Assembly: GCA_021927905.1 (NCBI GenBank)
Contig: BLLK01000032.1
Location: 1-64,000 of the forward strand
Source: Chaetoceros tenuissimus
Lineage: Eukaryota > Bacillariophyta > Thalassiosirophyceae > Chaetocerotales > Chaetocerotaceae
Direction of reading: 5' to 3'
Length of the DNA stretch: 64,000 bases
The notes beneath the pieces are model-generated. The model was not told the DNA's origin and ran no database searches. It saw only the letters and a program-made list of their open reading frames with translations. This document shows, piece after piece, positions 59,556 to 64,000 of this stretch (position 1 is the stretch's first letter; each line of letters starts with the position of its first letter). A program made the position numbers and the translations under genes.

Positions 59556-62500
59556 ATGGACATAAGGAATTTCTTTGGAGGCGGAGGAGGCAGTGCCAAG
59601 AAAGCCCCTTCTTCTGGCAAAAAGAGTGAAAAGCCAAAGCCGAAACCTGCAGCCAAGAAGAAACAAGAAAAGAGTGCTGAAAAGGTGACAAAACCCAAGA
59701 CTGAAGAGAAAGAAGTTGCAAAGAAACCAATCAAGAAGAAAGTGATTGATTTGTCTGATTCAGAAGATGACGTTGACATGATTGAAACAAGTACTACCAG
59801 TACAAAGCAAAAGGATCCACCAAGAGCACCGACACCAAGTAAAGATACCAAAGCTGCAAAGAGAAAAGAACCTGAAGCAACCGTGAAAAAGGCAGCAACG
59901 CCAAAGAAGAAAGAAGAAAAACCTGAATCTGAAAAGGAAGAAGAGAAGCCATCACCGGCAAAGAAGCGTCGTACTACAACCACTACGCCGAAAAAGAAAA
60001 AGGAACCTGCACCTGTACCTCCGAAACCTACTGAAGCCATTGAATCTTATCCAGATCCATCATCTGGCATCTTTGATGGATACACATTTGTATTCACTGG
60101 TGTTTTGTCAAATTTGACTCGTGACGATGCTATTGATTATGTCAAGTCTTATGGGGGAAGAGTCACAACTGCTGTCAGTGGTAAAACTTCATATCTTGTC
60201 ATTGGTGATGAATTGGAAGATGGTAGACCGGTAGAAGAAGGTTCCAAGTTCAAAAAGGCTACTGAATTGGGCAAAGTTGTCATTTTAAAGAATGAAGGGG
60301 ACTTGTATGGACTCGCGAAACTTTTGGATGAGAAGAAGAAAGCTTTGAATCCAAAGGTTGAATCTTCGAGTGAACAACAAAATGGTAATGTTGCCGCAGC
60401 ACCAGCTGTTGCGAATCCATATGCAAAAAAGACTGCTGTTGCAAACCCATATGCAAAGCCATCGGGACAAGTTTCTAATCCATATGCCAAATCGGGGGCT
60501 GTTTCGAACCCATACGCAAAATCGGGTGGTGGTGTTTCCAACCCTTATGCCAAGTCTGCAGCGCCTTCGAATCCATATGCATCCAAATCATCAACAGCAA
60601 ATCCATATGCAGCAAAGGCACAAAGTAGCCAGAATTCATGTCAAGGAGGGGGTAGAGCGGACATGAATGATTCAAGCGCTTTGTGGGCAGATAAATATGC
60701 GCCTAGTAATACCAATATGATTCTTGGGAATAAAGAGGCCGTTTCGAAATTGAGAAGATGGCTTGATACATGGGAGTCGACTTTCAATAAACCATCAACT
60801 GGGAAAAAGAAAAAGACGTCTTTTAATTCCAAGAATGGTCCGTTTAAGGCAGCATTGCTGTCTGGTCCACCTGGTATGTACTATCATATGTATAGCTCCA
60901 TTGCTTTCTTTCACTAAATGTTGTCTCATCATGTACAAACCTTTTCACCCTGATTAGGAATCGGTAAAACCACCACTGCCCAACTAGTCATTGAAGAAGC
61001 TGGACGTCAAGTGTTTGAATTAAATGCTTCTGATGCGAGATCAAAGAAAATGTTGGAGAATTCCCTTGGTGACATCACAGGCTCTCAGGTTTTGTCGTTT
61101 CAGACGAAAGGGAAGAAAAATGGATCAAAATCTCAGGTCACAAAGAGATGCATCATTATGGATGAAGTGGATGGAATGTCTAGTGGAGATCGAGGGTAAG
61201 AAAAACTCAGTTGATTATTTTTAAACACTTTTCCATCTAGTCCAATACTAACGATTTTTTTCAAGTGGTATGGCGGAAGTCATCAAGATGATCAAGAACT
61301 CCATGGTACCAATTATTTGTATTTGTAACGATCGTCAGAGTCAGAAAATCAAGAGTCTAGTTCCTTATTGTCTTGACTTGAAATATCGTCGGCCAGTCAA
61401 GTCCATGATTGCAAGAAGAGCTATAGAAGTAGGAAAAGCGGAGGGCATGGAAATTGAGTACAATGCTGCAGAGGCTGTTTCTGAATCTTGTGGAAATGAT
61501 ATTCGCCAAGTTCTTAACTGTTTGCAAATGTGGGGCAATAAGAGGCATAGTTCTACCAATAAACGGGCAGATATGACATACAAGGATTTCAAGAATCGAG
61601 ACAATTTGATCAACAAAGATGAAATGTTGCGCGTTACCTTGTTCGATGCTGCTAAAATGATTTGCGAAGGTCGTCGCGGTCTGAGTGAAGCAGATGAGAA
61701 AGCACAAAGGGATAGCTTATTCAAGAGAACTGACGCATTTTTCAATGATTATGCATTGATGGGTCTTCTAGTTCATCAAAACTATTTGAAAGTTGCTGTG
61801 AAACCATACATGACAGCAAAAGCTTCTGGTGATCCTCAGACGCAATATGAATCTTTAGTCTCAATGTGTGAAGGTACGGAAGCAATGTCTGATTTTGCCG
61901 TTGCTGAGCATGGAGTCAGAAGTGGAGATCAAAATTGGGGGCTGCTACCGCTTTGTTCTGTGCTGACAGTAAAGGGTGGTTTTCATGTTGGTGGTGAGAA
62001 TGGTGGCTTCTTACCAGGATACCCTGAGTTCTCTGCATGGTTGGGTAAAAATTCTTCCCGAGGCAAGCATGACCGATTGCTTCAAGAATTAGGACATCAT
62101 ATGAATTACAAAATCAGTGCAGACAAGACAGAGTTACGTTTAGGATACCTTCCTATGATTCGTCAAAGACTTGTTGACTTGATGATGCCTAGTGATGGCA
62201 GTGAACCCAATGTTGAAGAAGCTATAGCGTTCATGGATGAATATGGTCTTGATCGGGATGATTTATTTGAAAATATTGATGAGTTTGTGATGGATGATGC
62301 CAAGAAATTTGCAGATATTGATAGTAAATCAAAGTCAGCATTCACCAGAGAGTACAATAAAAGTGTACACAAAAGTCAGGCGTTGATAGAAGAACAAGGA
62401 GTTGCAACGAGAAAGAGAAAGAAAGCCAATGATGATGATGAAGAGGGGGATAACGACGCAGACAGTGACGAAGAATTGTCACCTGAAGAGATTGCAAAAA

Positions 62501-62562
62501 TGTTTGGAAGTAAAAAGAAAGGAAAGAAGGCTTCAGCTTCCAAAAAGGGGAAAAAGAGCTAG
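59556..62562 (+). CDS. RFC1: Replication factor C large subunit RFC1, three exons (950 aa)
   Basis: RFC1 is the large subunit of the clamp loader that opens PCNA rings and places them on primer-template DNA. Exons: 59556-60873, 60958-61195 and 61266-62562. The N-terminus MDIRNFFGG is the PIP-box-like start of RFC1, followed by a Lys-rich tail, a BRCT domain (about residues 170-255; FDGYTFVFTGVL ... GRVTTAVSGKTSYLVIGD), a run of NPYAK repeats (about 286-355), the AAA+ domain with Walker A GPPGIGKTT (spanning the first splice) and Walker B CIIMDEVDG, and the RFC1 C-terminal domain. It ends in a basic tail. Total length is typical of the family. Confidence 0.95.
60874..60957 (+). other. RFC1 intron 1 (84 bases)
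   Basis: GTATGT...GATTAG. It holds a stop in frame. Splicing rebuilds the Walker A motif exactly. Confidence 0.92.
61196..61265 (+). other. RFC1 intron 2 (70 bases)
   Basis: GTAAGA...TTTTTTTCAAG, with a CTAAC-like branch site (TACTAACG). Splicing joins DRG with GMAEVI after Walker B. Confidence 0.92.
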
Positions 62563-62576
62563 TAATTTTCTAATAT

Positions 62577-63266
62577 TTAATTTTGATCTTCATTTTCAAA
62601 AGTAGCTACCATATCTGATATTGTCCCTAATGCTTTCTCATCTAGTTTTGTATCTTTGCTCGCCAAATGCTTCTTGAATAAAGAAAGCAAATTAGTGGCC
62701 CAAAGGTTCGGATTATTCTCCACTGGATGTGTATCTCCTTGCAAAAAATCATCTACAGAACTTTTTGTTGCCTTGAGAGCATAATACACAACAGTCATAT
62801 TTTCATCTGTCTTTGAAGTATCATCCCCCGCTTCAGAGACGAAACCAATTGCCTTGCCACCATTGGCGCAGCAAAAACTTCCACTTCCTTCTTTCCAGTC
62901 CACTTTCAATCTAGAATCAGTCTCGCTTTTACTTCCAACAACACCTTGTCCAATAGACTTTACACAAACACTTTGGGGTACAGTTTTATAGTACAAAAAC
63001 CTATGGCTATTGCCGAACTCGGTCAATGGTTGTGAATTGAGAGGCATGGCTATTTTCCATATAGAAACTCCGCCATATCTCTTAATGAGAGTTCTTTCTT
63101 GGGTTGGAGATGGTTTCATTTTCTTATAGTTCATGATAGCAGCTTGGATGGAAGGAGGGGGTAAAGCACATGAAAGGCCACACTCATCACAGTCGCATTT
63201 ATCCATCTGAGCAAAGGTCATTTCTCCTAGAAATGCATCTCCTTCTTTCCTCTTTGAAGAGTCCAT
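62577..63266 (-). CDS. Unrecognised protein (229 aa)
   Basis: I recognise no family. The N-terminus has a Cys cluster (MDKCDCDECGLSC) that could bind zinc, then a Pro-rich turn and a mixed alpha/beta sequence with a Gly-rich segment (WKEGSGSFCCANGGKAIGF). Intact from ATG to stop, convergent with RFC1 with only 14 bases between stops. No signal peptide or membrane helix. Confidence 0.65.
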   Translation of the reverse strand: MDSSKRKEGDAFLGEMTFAQMDKCDCDECGLSCALPPPSIQAAIMNYKKMKPSPTQERTLIKRYGGVSIWKIAMPLNSQPLTEFGNSHRFLYYKTVPQSVCVKSIGQGVVGSKSETDSRLKVDWKEGSGSFCCANGGKAIGFVSEAGDDTSKTDENMTVVYYALKATKSSVDDFLQGDTHPVENNPNLWATNLLSLFKKHLASKDTKLDEKALGTISDMVATFENEDQN

Positions 63267-63653
63267 ATTGACGATAAGATAATAACAGAATGGGGGCTGT
63301 AATTACTCTTTTATGAGAAAACTATGAAATGAATCCTCTTGAAGAATTAATAAGTAGAGAATCAGAAGAATCCAATCAAATCTCTCAACTAGGAAGAACT
63401 ATGACGCACATACGTACAGACCGCAGCACCTCATCGTGTTGAAGTTCTTTTGTATTCTTTTGGATTCTAAATAGATACATACTAGAATAAATACTTTTAG
63501 GTTTTGAGCAGTCCTACTTCGAGAAGAAAACTGTAGAAACTAAAAAAAGATCGATACGAGCTTATACATCAACTTTTTGTACTTTCAACTTGTTGGTAGA
63601 CGTTTAATAAATCATTTTATTATAGTTATATAAATAAATATGATTATTGATAT
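63267..63653. other. Intergenic region, 387 bases
   Basis: This spacer lies between two minus-strand genes: the promoter side of the 229-residue gene and the 3' end of the next. I see nothing distinctive. Confidence 0.45.
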
Positions 63654-64000
63654 TCAAAAGGACTTTCTAGAAAATTCCCCTTCGGACAAAGAAGAATCTG
63701 ATGACGACGACGATGATGATGATGATGACGAGGAGGAAGAAGAGGAACAGTCGTCATCCATTGGTGGAGGTGGTGACTTTGCTGGACCTTCAATTTGTTC
63801 TTTTCTATGCACATTTGCTAGACCTAAGAACATTTTAGCACTTTCATTTTGGTTCATGGAAATGAAAAGTTTTGCCATTTTGGTAGCTGCACTAATCATA
63901 GTGTTGTGGTATGTATCTGAGTCTTTGAACTCATTTACTTTCATTCTCAAAGTATCACGATAAATTCTTACAGATTGTTCAAACGATTTTCCTCTAACAG
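63654..64000 (-). CDS. Partial gene running off the right edge (C-terminal part)
   Basis: The frame is open from the window edge to the stop at 63654. It encodes a helical stretch (KMAKLFISMNQNESAKMFLGL) and ends in a polyserine-acidic tail after PPPPMDDD. The plus-strand frame over the same place is an Asp/Glu-rich mirror of the serine run and is probably a shadow. Function unknown. Confidence 0.55.
   Translation of the reverse strand, partial: VRGKSFEQSVRIYRDTLRMKVNEFKDSDTYHNTMISAATKMAKLFISMNQNESAKMFLGLANVHRKEQIEGPAKSPPPPMDDDCSSSSSSSSSSSSSSSSDSSLSEGEFSRKSF

Noticed and set aside
63640-63963. Plus-strand Asp/Glu-rich frame
   Set aside because: It mirrors the polyserine run of the minus-strand gene that continues to the window edge.

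Overview
This is eukaryotic nuclear DNA, very probably from a diatom. The evidence is short, sparse GT-AG introns, compact convergent and divergent gene pairs, CoDi-like Ty1/copia retrotransposons, a diatom-type cytochrome-b5 desaturase, and a Cys-rich tandem-module protein of a kind expanded in diatoms. I cannot fix the genus from sequence alone; an AT-rich planktonic diatom is an inference.

Left region (1-23,245) is mostly a gene-dense chromosomal block. In order it holds: an unrecognised RLY-motif protein (-), Pol III subunit RPC4 (+), a tandem Cys-module/AT-hook protein (+), a zinc finger-ankyrin protein (-), splicing factor CDC5 (+), an ankyrin-histone deacetylase fusion (+), a SKA1-like kinetochore protein (-), an OPA3-like mitochondrial protein (+), a saccharopine-dehydrogenase-like oxidoreductase (-), copy 1 of a duplicated pair (DUF2306-like membrane protein + and small Cys-rich protein -), and a b5-fusion desaturase (-).

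Middle region (23,246-53,640) is a graveyard of mobile DNA. A CoDi-like copia element on the minus strand (23,586-30,268, TSD CATCA) splits an unrecognised ORF. Copy 2 of the duplicated segment is broken into pieces by successive insertions: a second copia element (32,161-45,964, TSD TATA); inside its 3' LTR a non-coding LTR element X (38,801-45,932, TSD CTATT); inside the 3' LTR of X a Crypton-like tyrosine-recombinase element Y (42,928-45,908); and further right a non-coding LTR element L1 (48,158-53,613, TSD TCCA).

Right region (53,629-59,095) is one broken minus-strand gene encoding SANT, HSF-like, MYND, SHAQKYF-Myb repeats and two RING-type domains. It is interrupted by an in-frame TAA and by L2 (54,669-57,947, TSD ACAT), a sister of L1. 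The window ends with RFC1 (three exons), an unrecognised 229-residue protein, and the C-terminal end of a gene running off the right edge.

The most unusual signals are: (1) L1 and L2, which look recently mobile but carry no protein-coding capacity and are full of a repeated module whose central hairpin shows compensatory base changes; (2) the four-level nest of insertions, each level readable from its target-site duplication; (3) copia-like elements with candidate half-tRNA primer sites and an in-frame UGA between gag and pol; (4) the HSF-MYND-Myb-RING gene architecture.
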